64,000 nt of DNA from Mycobacterium gallinarum. GTDB lineage: Bacteria; Actinomycetota; Actinomycetes; Mycobacteriales; Mycobacteriaceae. The translations under genes and the position numbers were made by a program. The DNA lies in assembly GCF_010726765.1 (NCBI RefSeq), contig NZ_AP022601.1, forward strand, positions 2,666,001 to 2,730,000. Reading direction: 5' to 3'. The notes under the pieces are model-generated. The model searched no databases. It saw nothing but the letters and a program-made list of their open reading frames with translations, and was not told the origin of the DNA. Of the stretch, positions 1-7,905 are shown piece by piece (the stretch's first letter is position 1; each line of letters begins with the position of its first letter).

Positions 1-11
1 CGCAGTGGGAC

Positions 12-1307
12 TCAGTCCTTGTTGCCGGTCAATTCCTTGGCGTTGGCGGCGAAGTCGGCGAAGTTCGCGCCCGTCTTCTCCTTCTTTGACAGCGCTTGGA
101 TGGTGACGTCGTGGCCTTCGGCGGCTTTGCGCAGCGCACCCACGGTGGCCTGTTCCTTGGTGATGTGGGTGAAGGGATCCCAGTGATACCAGCGCATGGC
201 GTTCTCGTAGGTCATCTTGTTGATCTCGACATCGGGGACGTGGTGCTCTTTGAGAACCTCGTCGAGTTGCTCAGGGGCCCCGGGCCACATCGAATCGCTG
301 TGTGGGTAGTCGGCTTCCCAGCAGATGTTGTCGATGCCGACGTCGTTGCGCAGCTGCACCCCGACGTGATCGGAGATGAAACAGGTCAGGAAGTGATCGC
401 GGAACACCTCCGAAGGCTTCTGGGTGCCGAAGTCCTGACCCGTCCACGTCGAATGCATCTCATAGGTGCGATCAGCACGCTCCAGGAAATACGGAATCCA
501 GCCGGTGCCGCCCTCACTCAAGGCGATCTTCAAATCGGGGTATTCCTTGATCGGCCGGCTCCACAACAGATCCGCGGCGGCCTGCACGATGTTCATCGGC
601 TGCAGGGTGATCATCACATCCATCGGGGCGTCGGGGGCGGTGATGGCCAACCGCCCCGAGGACCCGATGTGCACGTTGAGCACGGTGTCGGTGTCGACGA
701 GTGCATCCCACATCGGCTTCCAGTAATCGAAATCATGAAAGCTGGGGTATCCCATGGCCGAGGGGTTCTCGGTGAACGTCAACGAGTGCACCCCACGCTT
801 GGCGTTGCGCCGAATCTCCTTGGCGCACGCTTCGGCGTCCCAGATCACCGGCAGCGTCATCGGGATGAACCGGGCCGGATAGGCCCCGCACCACTCCTCG
901 ACATGCCAGTCGTTGTAGGCCTGCACCAGCGCCAGGGAGAACTCGTGATCCTCGGTGGCGAACAACCGGCCCGCGAACCCGGGAAACGACGGGAAACACA
1001 TCGAGCCCAAGATGCCCCCGGCGTTCATGTCCTTGACCCGCTCGTCGACCTGGTAACAGCCCGGCCGGATCTCATCCAGTCCTTGGGGCTCCAGGCCGTA
1101 CTCCTCCTTCGGGCGGCCCGCGACCGCGTTGAGCGCCACGTTGGGGATCACGATGTCGCGGAACTGCCAGGTATCAGAACCATCGGGGTTATGCACCAAC
1201 CGCGGCGCCTCATCCAGATACTTCTTCTGCAGATGATTCCTGAACATATCCGGCGGCTCGACGATGTGATCATCAACGCTGATCAGAATCATGTCTTCTT
1301 TGTTCAC
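12..1307 (-). CDS. Amidohydrolase family protein (Amidohydro_2 type TIM barrel)
   Basis: Predicted 431-residue cytosolic metal-dependent hydrolase or decarboxylase of the Amidohydro_2/ACMSD-like family. An N-terminal SVDDHIVEPPDMF motif supplies the first strand metal-site region, a central NVHIGSSG segment carries a likely metal histidine, and WEADYPHSDSMWPG near residue 320 matches the C-terminal conserved Asp motif of this family. The GTG start is chosen because GGAGGG lies six bases upstream; the upstream in-frame ATG at 1346 has no such site. The gene is transcribed away from the Rieske operon, and a related amidohydrolase lies at 30379-31581. Family is clear; substrate is unknown. Ring-cleavage-product hydrolysis or decarboxylation is a reasonable guess from the neighbours. 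Confidence 0.85.
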   Translation of the reverse strand: MNKEDMILISVDDHIVEPPDMFRNHLQKKYLDEAPRLVHNPDGSDTWQFRDIVIPNVALNAVAGRPKEEYGLEPQGLDEIRPGCYQVDERVKDMNAGGILGSMCFPSFPGFAGRLFATEDHEFSLALVQAYNDWHVEEWCGAYPARFIPMTLPVIWDAEACAKEIRRNAKRGVHSLTFTENPSAMGYPSFHDFDYWKPMWDALVDTDTVLNVHIGSSGRLAITAPDAPMDVMITLQPMNIVQAAADLLWSRPIKEYPDLKIALSEGGTGWIPYFLERADRTYEMHSTWTGQDFGTQKPSEVFRDHFLTCFISDHVGVQLRNDVGIDNICWEADYPHSDSMWPGAPEQLDEVLKEHHVPDVEINKMTYENAMRWYHWDPFTHITKEQATVGALRKAAEGHDVTIQALSKKEKTGANFADFAANAKELTGNKD

Positions 1308-1532
1308 GCCTGTTCCCTCCGTCGAAATCTGTGATAGCACCCACACTAGTTACCCAGTCAGGTTCTCTATCTGAGGAAACTAGCTTCTCTTGCGACGAGA
1401 ATCAATGTCCGAAACGACCCGCATAGCCTTCCAGCAGCACCGTTGGACTGTAAGTGGCAGGCCACCGACCCGCACATCCAGGCGACGGCATTGACCATCG
1501 GCCGGAAAGGTGGAAATCTATTGGCGAAATAT

Positions 1533-1547
1533 GAGAACCTGATTCTC
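1533..1547. promoter_or_regulatory. GAGAAT-type palindromic operator, site 1
   Basis: GAGAAC-CTG-ATTCTC, one mismatch from the perfect palindrome found at five other places in this window. It lies just before the carboxymuconolactone decarboxylase-like gene, inside the divergent gap with the amidohydrolase (1308-1568). The gap also holds a spread inverted pair TTCTC-N7-GAGAA at 1385-1401, which may be a second contact. Probable repressor binding site; the binding protein is inferred, not shown. Confidence 0.6.
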
Positions 1548-1568
1548 GTGAACGAGAGGAAGCGCCCG

Positions 1569-2096
1569 GTGCGTGTGCCCCCGCTCCCCGCGGACCAGTG
1601 GGATGACGCCGTCGACCACGCCTTGTCCGGCATGCTGCCTCCTGAGCGCCGCAATCCGGAGGCGGCGGGCAATCTGCTCGCAACGCTCGTCCGCCACCCC
1701 AAGCTGACCAGGTCCTTCCTTCGCTTCAACAACCACTTGATGTTCAGCTCGCCACTGCCCGACCGGCTGCGCGAGCTCGCGGTGTTGCGCGTCGCGCATC
1801 GCCGCGCTTGCGAGTACGAGTGGCGCCACCACGTTCGCATGGGCGGTGAGGCCGGCCTGTCCGATGACGTCATCGAAGGCATCCAGCGCGGCGAGGCCGT
1901 CGACGAACTCGACCGGGCGGTCCTTGCGGCAGTCGACGAACTCGAGGACAAGTCGGAGATCGCCGATGCCACATGGGCGACGCTCTCGGAACACCTCGAC
2001 GAACGTCAACGCATGGACCTCGTCTTCACGATCGGCTGCTATGGCGCACTCGCCATGGCCATCAACACGTTTGGCGTGGAACCCGACTCCGAATAG
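1569..2096 (+). CDS. Carboxymuconolactone decarboxylase family protein
   Basis: About 175 residues with the CMD/AhpD-like helical fold signature: a LRELAVLRVAHRRACEYEW stretch followed by HH, giving the Glu, Cys and His pattern of the family. The second Cys of the AhpD CxxC pair is a Glu here, so peroxidase activity is unlikely and a lactone decarboxylase or carrier-like role fits better. The GTG at 1569 is preferred because GAGAGGA sits eight bases upstream; GTG at 1548 directly abuts the operator and is the alternative. First gene of an operon with the Rieske oxygenase, which starts 22 bases after its stop. Exact reaction is not determined by sequence. Confidence 0.75.
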   Translation: MRVPPLPADQWDDAVDHALSGMLPPERRNPEAAGNLLATLVRHPKLTRSFLRFNNHLMFSSPLPDRLRELAVLRVAHRRACEYEWRHHVRMGGEAGLSDDVIEGIQRGEAVDELDRAVLAAVDELEDKSEIADATWATLSEHLDERQRMDLVFTIGCYGALAMAINTFGVEPDSE

Positions 2097-2118
2097 CACG
2101 CAGAGAGGTAGACAAACC

Positions 2119-3450
2119 GTGGCATTTTTCAAGAAGCCCGACGTCGGCAGCTGGACCGAGAACTGGCCCGAGCTCGGCACCGCACCGGTCAACTACGAGG
2201 ACTCGATCGATCCGGAGCAGTGGAAGCTGGAGCAGCAGGCCATCTTCCGCAAGACCTGGCTGCAAATGGGTCGCATCGAGCTGATTCCCAAGAAGGGCAG
2301 CTACATCACCCGTGAGCTGCCGTCGGTCGGAGCGGGTACGTCGATCGTCATCGTCAACGACGGCGACCAGATCCGCGCTTTCTACAACATGTGCCGCCAC
2401 CGCGGCAACAAGCTGGTGTGGAACGACTATCCCGGCGAAGAGGTCTCCGGCACCTGCCGCCAGTTCGTCTGCAAGTACCACGCCTGGCGCTACAACCTCA
2501 AGGGCGACCTGACCTTCATCCAGCAGGAGCAGGAGTTCTTCGACATCGACAAGGCCGACTACCCGCTCAAGCCGGTGCGCTGCGAGGTGTGGGAGGGCTT
2601 CATCTTCGTCAACTTCGACGACGACGCGGTCTCGCTCGAGGAGTATCTGGGCGAGTTCGGCCAGGGTCTCAAGGGTTATCCCTTCCACGAGATGACCGAG
2701 CACTACAGCTACCGCGCGGAGATCAAGTCGAACTGGAAGCTCTTCATCGACGCGTTCGTCGAGTTCTACCACGCGCCGATCCTGCACATGAAGCAGGCGG
2801 AGAAGGAGGAAGCCGAGAAACTGGCCAAGTTCGGCTTCGAGGCGCTGCACTACGACATCAAGGGCGATCACTCGATGATCTCGTCCTGGGGTGGCATGAG
2901 CCCGCCCAAGGACCTGAACATGGTCAAGCCCATCGAGCGAATCCTGCACAGTGGACTGTTCGGGCCGTGGGACCGGCCCGCCATCAAGGGCATCCTGCCC
3001 GACGAGTTGCCGCCGGCGATCAACCCGGGCCGCCACAAGACTTGGGGCCAGGACTCGTTCGAGTTCTTCCCGAACTTCACCCTGCTGTTCTGGGTGCCGG
3101 GTTGGTATCTGACGTACAACTACTGGCCCACCGGTGTGGACACCCACATCTTCGAGGCCGACCTGTACTTCGTGCCCCCGAAGAACCTGCGCGAACGGCT
3201 CTCCCAGGAACTGGCCGCGGTGACGTTCAAGGAGTACGCGTTCCAGGACGCCAATACGCTGGAAGCCACGCAGACACAGATCGGCACCCGCGCCGTTCTC
3301 GACTTCCCGCTGTGCGACCAGGAAGTCCTGCTGCGCCACCTGCACCACACCGCGCACAAGTACGTCGACCGGTACAAGGCCGGCCTGAATAGCAACGGTT
3401 CGAACGGCAAGCACGCCGCTTCAGAGGAGAAGGACACTGCAAATGTCTAA
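2119..3450 (+). CDS. Rieske non-heme iron oxygenase, alpha subunit
   Basis: 443 residues, the normal length for a ring-hydroxylating or demethylating oxygenase alpha subunit. The Rieske [2Fe-2S] ligands are visible as C92-x-H94 and C118-x2-H121, and the mononuclear iron site appears as H218-x4-H223 within FVEFYHAPILH. It would use electrons from a ferredoxin and O2 to hydroxylate a ring or cleave a C-O/C-N/C-H bond. GTG start is placed after GAGAGGTAG. No reductase or ferredoxin gene is adjacent; the plant-type ferredoxin at 59437 shares the same operator type and is a candidate partner. The gene overlaps the next gene by eight bases. No beta-subunit gene of the usual NTF2-like kind directly follows, although a SnoaL-like protein lies three genes downstream. 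Confidence 0.9.
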   Translation: MAFFKKPDVGSWTENWPELGTAPVNYEDSIDPEQWKLEQQAIFRKTWLQMGRIELIPKKGSYITRELPSVGAGTSIVIVNDGDQIRAFYNMCRHRGNKLVWNDYPGEEVSGTCRQFVCKYHAWRYNLKGDLTFIQQEQEFFDIDKADYPLKPVRCEVWEGFIFVNFDDDAVSLEEYLGEFGQGLKGYPFHEMTEHYSYRAEIKSNWKLFIDAFVEFYHAPILHMKQAEKEEAEKLAKFGFEALHYDIKGDHSMISSWGGMSPPKDLNMVKPIERILHSGLFGPWDRPAIKGILPDELPPAINPGRHKTWGQDSFEFFPNFTLLFWVPGWYLTYNYWPTGVDTHIFEADLYFVPPKNLRERLSQELAAVTFKEYAFQDANTLEATQTQIGTRAVLDFPLCDQEVLLRHLHHTAHKYVDRYKAGLNSNGSNGKHAASEEKDTANV

Positions 3451-3772
3451 GCTTCCAGAGGAATTCGCGGATCTCGAGCGGTTCAGCGACTGGTGCCTGC
3501 CGACCGAGGAAGAGCGCTATCAGAAGCGGCTGAACTCCTCGATGGAGGAGATGCAGGAACTCTACGACGCGGGCATGGCTAGGCTCGAGGACATCATGGT
3601 CTACGTCGACGCCCGCTTCCCGCTCAAGGGAATGCCGGAGGACGCGAAGGCTCTGGTGCACCTCGGCCAGTCGATCGTGATGGTGAGCTTTCCCATCGAG
3701 GTGTGGAAACAGCCCCGGGTACTCGACAGCGGCGCCGCCTACATCAATCTCATCAAGGAGCCGGTGGTCTAG
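3443..3772 (+). CDS. Small conserved-looking protein of unknown function
   Basis: 109 residues, acidic in the first half (PEEFADLERFSDWCLPTEEE), with no signal peptide, membrane segment or metal motif that I can recognise. It is translationally coupled to the Rieske oxygenase by an eight-base overlap and has its own RBS (GAGGAGAAGG) in the oxygenase C-terminal codons, so it is almost certainly real and co-expressed. A small accessory or structural subunit of the oxygenase is possible but unproven. Confidence 0.65.
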   Translation: MSKLPEEFADLERFSDWCLPTEEERYQKRLNSSMEEMQELYDAGMARLEDIMVYVDARFPLKGMPEDAKALVHLGQSIVMVSFPIEVWKQPRVLDSGAAYINLIKEPVV

Positions 3773-3782
3773 CTGTGCCAAC

Positions 3783-3806
3783 GCTCTTCGCGCAAGCGGC
3801 TCATCG
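3783..3806. repeat. Short dispersed repeat, copy 1
   Basis: The core TTCGCGCAAGCG followed by CTCATC lies immediately before the start codon at 3807. Nearly identical copies lie between genes at 44305-44327 and 56032-56054. Function unknown; in the other two copies the reverse complement starts at the stop codon of the upstream gene. Confidence 0.55.
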
Positions 3807-5036
3807 ATGCTGACCCTCAAGGCAGCGGGTCTTGTTGACGTCGACGCCGGCGAGATCGTCCGGCCGGCAATCGTCCGCATCGACGACGGTCGGATCGTCG
3901 GCCTAGGCGAAGGATCTCAGGGTCCCGACGATCAGGTCATCGATCTCGGTGATGCCATCCTGCTGCCCGGCCTGATGGACATGGAGGTCAACCTCCTGAT
4001 GGGCGGGCGGGGCGAAACCCCCGGCCTGTCCCAGGTGCAGGACGATCCGGCGATCCGGGTGCTACGCGCGGTCGGCAACGCCCGGCGCACGCTACGTGCG
4101 GGGTTCACCACGGTGCGCAACCTCGGATTGTTCGTCAAGACAGGCGGATACCTGCTTGACGTGTCACTCGGCAAGGCCATCGACGCCGGATGGATCGAGG
4201 GCCCTCGCATCGTGCCCGCCGGTCACGCCATCACACCGACCGGCGGCCACCTCGACCCGACGATGTTCGCGGCGTTCATGCCCGGCGCGCTCGAGCTGAC
4301 GGTCGAGGAGGGCATCGCCAACGGTGTCGACGAGATCCGCAAGGCCGTGCGCTATCAGATCAAGCACGGCGCCCAGCTGATCAAGGTGTGCGTATCCGGT
4401 GGAGTGATGTCGCTGACCGGAGAAGCTGGCGCACAACACTATTCGGACGAGGAGCTGCGAGCCATCGTCGACGAGGCACACCGGCGCGGGCTGAAGGTGG
4501 CCGCGCATACCCACGGCGCGGAGGCGGTCAAACACGCCGTGGCATGCGGTATCGACTGCATCGAGCACGGTTTCCTGATGGACGACGAAGCCATCCAGAT
4601 GTTGGTGGACAACGACCGGTTCCTGGTCACCACCCGCAGGCTGGCCGAAGCGATGGACGTGTCGAGGGCTCCGAAAGAGTTGCAGGACAAGGCCGCCGAG
4701 ATGTTCCCGAAGGCGCGCACGTCGATCAAGGCAGCGTACGAGGCCGGGGTGAAGATTGCCGTCGGCACCGACGCCCCGGCGATCCCGCACGGCAAGAATG
4801 CCGATGAACTCGTCACCCTCGTGGACTGGGGCATGCCGCCGGCGGCGGTGCTCCGCGCGGCCACGGTCGTCGCCGCCGACCTGATCGACAAACCGGACCT
4901 CGGCCGCATCGCCGAGGGGTATCTCGCGGACATCATCGCCGTGCCCGGCGATCCGCTCGCCGATATCGGCGTTACACGAGACGTCAGCTTTGTAATGAAG
5001 GGCGGTAAGGTCTACCGACATGACAGTGTCACCTAG
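3807..5036 (+). CDS. Amidohydrolase (imidazolonepropionase/prolidase-like) lacking the HxH motif
   Basis: 409 residues with the full amidohydrolase layout: N-terminal beta sandwich, TIM barrel, C-terminal return to the sandwich (ADIIAVPGDPLADI). Expected metal ligands later in the barrel are present: K193 (QLIKVCVSGG), H234/H236 (AAHTHG), H254 (IEHG) and D322 (GTDAP). The normal strand-1 HxH after the LPGLMD motif is replaced by E60-V61-N62 (LPGLMDMEVNLL). The site may therefore bind one metal, or the protein may have changed function. Start follows 34 bases after the previous gene, directly after a dispersed repeat. It overlaps the next gene by 17 bases and belongs to the same operon. Substrate unknown; a lactone, amide or dipeptide are all possible. 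Confidence 0.8.
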   Translation: MLTLKAAGLVDVDAGEIVRPAIVRIDDGRIVGLGEGSQGPDDQVIDLGDAILLPGLMDMEVNLLMGGRGETPGLSQVQDDPAIRVLRAVGNARRTLRAGFTTVRNLGLFVKTGGYLLDVSLGKAIDAGWIEGPRIVPAGHAITPTGGHLDPTMFAAFMPGALELTVEEGIANGVDEIRKAVRYQIKHGAQLIKVCVSGGVMSLTGEAGAQHYSDEELRAIVDEAHRRGLKVAAHTHGAEAVKHAVACGIDCIEHGFLMDDEAIQMLVDNDRFLVTTRRLAEAMDVSRAPKELQDKAAEMFPKARTSIKAAYEAGVKIAVGTDAPAIPHGKNADELVTLVDWGMPPAAVLRAATVVAADLIDKPDLGRIAEGYLADIIAVPGDPLADIGVTRDVSFVMKGGKVYRHDSVT

Positions 5037-5826
5037 TCAACAGCGGATCGAGGATCTGGTCGAGATCCAGCAGACGCTCGCCAAATACGCCGTGACCATC
5101 ACCCAAGGCGACATCGAGGGGCTGATCTCTGTTTTCACCCCCGACGGCACCTACAGTGCGTTCGGCTCGACCTACACGCTTGCCCGCTTTCCCGAGCTGG
5201 TCGATGCGGCCCCGAAGGGCCTGTTCATGACGGGTACCGCGCTGATCGACCTCGACCCCGACAACCCGGACGCCGCCACCGGAACACAGCCGCTGTGCTT
5301 CATCGAGCACTCCAAGCACGACATGCGAATCGGCTACTACAAGGACACCTACGTGCGCACCGACGACGGCTGGCGGCTCAAGACTCGTGCCATGACCTTC
5401 ATCCGGCGCAGCGGAGAGCACGACTCCGGACGCCCGCACGCGATCGGCCGGCCGGAGGCCGATGTCGCCGCCGAGGCGGCTCCGGAGCCCGATGTCGCCG
5501 CCGGGGCGGCTCCGGAGCCCGATGTCGCCGCCGGGGCGGCTCCGGAGCCCGATGTCGCCGCCGGGGCGGCTCCGGAGGCCGATGTCGCCGCCGGGGCGGC
5601 TCCGGAGGCCGATGTCGCCGCCGGGGCGGCTCCGGAGGCCGATGTCGCCGCCGGGGCGGCTCCGGAGGCCGATGTCGCCGCCGGGGCGGCTCCGGAGGCC
5701 GATGTCGCCGCCGGGGCGGCTCCGGAGGCCGATGTCGCCGCCGGGGCGGCTCCGGAGGCCGATGTCGCCGCCGGGGCGGCTCCGGAGGCCGATGTCGCCG
5801 CCGGGGCGGCTCCGGAGGCCGGATGA
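5020..5826 (+). CDS. SnoaL/NTF2-like protein with a C-terminal DVAAGAAPEA repeat tail
   Basis: 268 residues. Residues 1 to about 130 resemble the SnoaL-like/NTF2 fold (IEDLVEIQQTLAKYAVTITQGD, then FTPDGTY and WRLKTRAMTFIRR), a fold used by small cyclases, isomerases, dehydratases and by beta subunits of ring-hydroxylating oxygenases. Residues 148-267 are twelve perfect or near-perfect ten-residue repeats, DVAAGAAPEA or DVAAGAAPEP, encoded by a 30-bp tandem array. The tail is low-complexity, Ala/Pro/acidic, and predicted disordered. It ends four bases into the next gene (ATGA overlap). The core could partner with the Rieske oxygenase or act on a CoA ester; the tail has no family precedent that I can name. 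Confidence 0.75.
   Translation: MTVSPSQQRIEDLVEIQQTLAKYAVTITQGDIEGLISVFTPDGTYSAFGSTYTLARFPELVDAAPKGLFMTGTALIDLDPDNPDAATGTQPLCFIEHSKHDMRIGYYKDTYVRTDDGWRLKTRAMTFIRRSGEHDSGRPHAIGRPEADVAAEAAPEPDVAAGAAPEPDVAAGAAPEPDVAAGAAPEADVAAGAAPEADVAAGAAPEADVAAGAAPEADVAAGAAPEADVAAGAAPEADVAAGAAPEADVAAGAAPEADVAAGAAPEAG
5461..5820 (+). repeat. In-frame 30-bp tandem repeat array, 12 copies
   Basis: Unit GATGTCGCCGCCGGGGCGGC + TCCGGAGSCC, twelve uninterrupted copies. Copy 1 differs at one base (Gly to Glu); copies 1-3 end in CCC and copies 4-12 end in GCC, so the last nine are identical. Because the unit is a multiple of three, copy-number change would keep the SnoaL-like frame and the overlap with the next gene. 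All six frames stay open across it, so other ORFs here are artefacts. Confidence 0.95.
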
Positions 5827-6962
5827 CCAGCGACCTGACGGCTGGCACCGAGTTCGAGACAGTCGCCGAGTTCCGGTCACAACTGGTCGCATGGCTGGAT
5901 AGCCATGACCTGACTCCCCCGCCCGGCGACCCCTCGCTCGACGCTCATCAGGCGCAGCACGCCCGCGTGCTGAAGGAGCTTTACGACGCCGGCTGGATGC
6001 GCTGGGGCTGGCCCGAATCCGCAGGCGGCCTCGGTGGCCCGATGATCCTGCGCGCGATCGTCGGCGAAGAGGTGGTCGGCCGTCGGCTCGACGATCCAGG
6101 ACCGTACTCGATGCTCGAAGTACTGACTCCGACGATGATCGATTACGCGCGCCCCGAACTCGCCGCCGAGATGGTGCCTCGGCTGCTGTCCGGCCAGGAG
6201 ACCTGGTGCCAGGGCTTCTCCGAGCCCGGCTCGGGTAGTGATCTCGCATCGCTTGCCACGCGCGCCGAACAGCGCGGCTCGACCGGGGATTGGGTGATCA
6301 ACGGCCAGAAAGTGTGGACGAGCTTCGCGCAGTACGCCAAGCGTTGCGTGCTTCTCACCCGAACAGGACCCGGGCATTCGGGCATCACCGCCTTCTTCGT
6401 CGACATGGACAGTCCCGGCGTGGATGTCCGCCCCCTGCGCACGATGCACGGCGTCGACGAATTCTGCGAGGTGTATTTCGACGACGTGGTGGTGCCTGCC
6501 GACCGCATGCTCGGAAACCCCGGCGACGGTTGGCAACTCGCGATGGACCTGCTTCCCTACGAGCGCTCGACATGCTTCTGGCAGCGCATCGCCTACCTGT
6601 ACTCGCGGTTCGACGCACTGGTTGGCGAGGTGAAGAGCCTCGGCCAGTCGGTGGACTCGGAGCTGGGCGAGACATATCTGGCTCTGCACATGTTGCGCTG
6701 CCGCTCGCGGGCCACCCAGCTCCGGTTGGCCGACGGCAATAAGCTCGGCCCGGACACGTCGATCGACAAGGTCTTACTCGCCGGCGCCGAACAGCGGCTC
6801 TACGACTCTGCGCACGACCTGCTCCCGAGTGTCATCGAGCTGGACGACACCGAGTGGCGCACCGAGTACTTGTATTCGCGGGCCGCCACGATCTACGGCG
6901 GCACCGCCGAAGTTCAGCGCAACATCATCGCCCGCCGACTGCTCGACCTCGGGAAGGAGTGA
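5823..6962 (+). CDS. Acyl-CoA dehydrogenase, large (FAD-binding) subunit
   Basis: 379 residues with the acyl-CoA dehydrogenase fold: an N-terminal helical domain, the FAD/substrate segment WCQGFSEPGSGSDLASL, the beta-domain motif WVINGQKVWTSFAQYA, and the C-terminal IYGGTAEVQRNIIARRLL signature. Start ATG overlaps the previous stop as ATGA, directly after the repeat array. It is followed by a shorter homologue, giving the alpha/beta pairing known for heterotetrameric mycobacterial FadE enzymes that act on steroid side chains and other bulky acyl-CoAs. Expected reaction: alpha,beta-dehydrogenation of an acyl-CoA, with electrons passed to ETF. Substrate unknown. Confidence 0.88.
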   Translation: MTSDLTAGTEFETVAEFRSQLVAWLDSHDLTPPPGDPSLDAHQAQHARVLKELYDAGWMRWGWPESAGGLGGPMILRAIVGEEVVGRRLDDPGPYSMLEVLTPTMIDYARPELAAEMVPRLLSGQETWCQGFSEPGSGSDLASLATRAEQRGSTGDWVINGQKVWTSFAQYAKRCVLLTRTGPGHSGITAFFVDMDSPGVDVRPLRTMHGVDEFCEVYFDDVVVPADRMLGNPGDGWQLAMDLLPYERSTCFWQRIAYLYSRFDALVGEVKSLGQSVDSELGETYLALHMLRCRSRATQLRLADGNKLGPDTSIDKVLLAGAEQRLYDSAHDLLPSVIELDDTEWRTEYLYSRAATIYGGTAEVQRNIIARRLLDLGKE

Positions 6963-6964
6963 TC

Positions 6965-7774
6965 GTGGCCGGACCATCGGAATGGGACGCCCAATCACTG
7001 GAACTGCTCGAAGACGGCCTGCGCAAGACGATGCTGTCGACCTCCGGCACCGAACTGGATGCGGCACTGGCTGAGCTCGGCTGGTCCGAGATGCTGTCCG
7101 ACATGTCCGAGGTGGCAATCCCGCTCGTGTTCCGGCTGTTGGGCGAAACAGGCTCGCACGCTTCGGTTCTCAACGACGTCGTATTGCTCGCCTCGAGCCC
7201 CGACGAGGGCTCGAACCCTGCGCTTCCCTACGCGGGCGGCGGCTGGGTGGTGTGGGACTACGCCTGCGCCGACGAGAGTTCGGCCCTGGGCGGGTTGCCA
7301 CTGCGCCGGGTCGAAGAGGGCGGGCATCCTCGACTGCCCGACGCGCGACGCGCGGTCGGCTGGTGGCTGGCGGGTTGCGCCAGGGCGATGCTGACCCTCG
7401 CCCGCCAGCATGCGCTGGACCGTGTCCAATTCGGTCGGCCGATCGCGTCGTTCCAGGCGATCCGGCACCGCCTCGCCGAAACACTCGTGGCGATCGAAGG
7501 AGCCGAGGCGGCGCTGACGCTACCCGGCGACGACAACCCCGACCTGACCGCGCTGCTGGCCAAGGCGGCCGCGGGCAAGGCAGCGCTCACCGCGGCCAAA
7601 CACTGCCAGCAGGTGCTGGCCGGCATCGGCTTCACCGCCGAACACGAGCTGCACCACCACATCGAACGTACGTTAGTTCTCGACGGGTTGCTCGGCAGCT
7701 CAAGAGAACTCACGCGCAGGGCCGGAGCGGGACTGCGCGCCCGCGGCTCGGTCCCCCGTCTCGCCCACCTCTAA
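6965..7774 (+). CDS. Acyl-CoA dehydrogenase, small partner subunit
   Basis: 269 residues, clearly shorter than a full acyl-CoA dehydrogenase. It keeps the C-terminal helical domain, including DRVQFGRPIASFQAIRHRLAE and the motif QVLAGIGFTAEHELHHHIER, but not the standard N-terminal and beta-domain motifs. This is the usual architecture of the second subunit of alpha2beta2 FadE enzymes. The GTG at 6965 is favoured because AAGGAG is correctly spaced before it; an overlapping GTG at 6959 is the alternative. Last gene of the Rieske operon. An analogous pair is encoded at 56052-57939. Confidence 0.85.
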   Translation: MAGPSEWDAQSLELLEDGLRKTMLSTSGTELDAALAELGWSEMLSDMSEVAIPLVFRLLGETGSHASVLNDVVLLASSPDEGSNPALPYAGGGWVVWDYACADESSALGGLPLRRVEEGGHPRLPDARRAVGWWLAGCARAMLTLARQHALDRVQFGRPIASFQAIRHRLAETLVAIEGAEAALTLPGDDNPDLTALLAKAAAGKAALTAAKHCQQVLAGIGFTAEHELHHHIERTLVLDGLLGSSRELTRRAGAGLRARGSVPRLAHL

Positions 7775-7811
7775 CGACCCCCCCTTGTCTCGTCCGGGCT
7801 CACACGGCGTC

Positions 7812-7872
7812 GCGAGCGACCGCGTCTGTACGTAGACACGCCGCGTTGCGCGTACATTTTGCGGTCGCTCGC
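7812..7872. terminator. Long intergenic hairpin, copy 1 of a repeated element
   Basis: Perfect 12-base arms GCGAGCGACCGC (7812-7823) and GCGGTCGCTCGC (7861-7872) enclose a second inner match (TGTACG/CGTACA). It follows the operon end at 7774 and precedes the TetR gene. A related hairpin with the same arms lies at 55169-55234. Probably a transcription terminator carried on a dispersed repeat; the terminator role is inferred from position and lacks a U tract. Confidence 0.6.
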
Positions 7873-7890
7873 ACCCACGCCGAAGGACCC

Positions 7891-7905
7891 TAGACTTCAC
7901 GGGTG
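7891..7905 (+). promoter_or_regulatory. Probable leaderless promoter of the TetR gene
   Basis: TAGACT (7891-7896) matches the mycobacterial -10 pattern TANNNT and ends six bases before the GTG start at 7903, the spacing expected when transcription begins at the start codon. Confidence 0.5.

Noticed and set aside
96..1334. Long plus-strand open frame opposite the first amidohydrolase
   Set aside because: The product is His/Arg/Pro-rich with no family motif, while the minus-strand frame has a strong RBS and clear amidohydrolase motifs.
2062..3414. 450-codon minus-strand open frame opposite the Rieske gene
   Set aside because: No recognisable motif; the opposite strand holds intact Rieske and iron ligand motifs. 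High GC makes such shadow frames common.
5461..5820. CRISPR-like array
   Set aside because: The 30-bp units are directly adjacent with no unique spacers and no cas genes nearby; it is a coding tandem repeat.
5399..5902. Several open frames within the tandem repeat on both strands (Pro/Arg-rich products)
   Set aside because: The repeat unit is free of stops in all six frames; only the SnoaL-like frame has an upstream domain and overlaps properly with the next gene.
7812..7872. Attachment site or integration scar
   Set aside because: No integrase, tRNA or phage gene nearby; the element recurs at another gene end, which fits a terminator-type repeat better.
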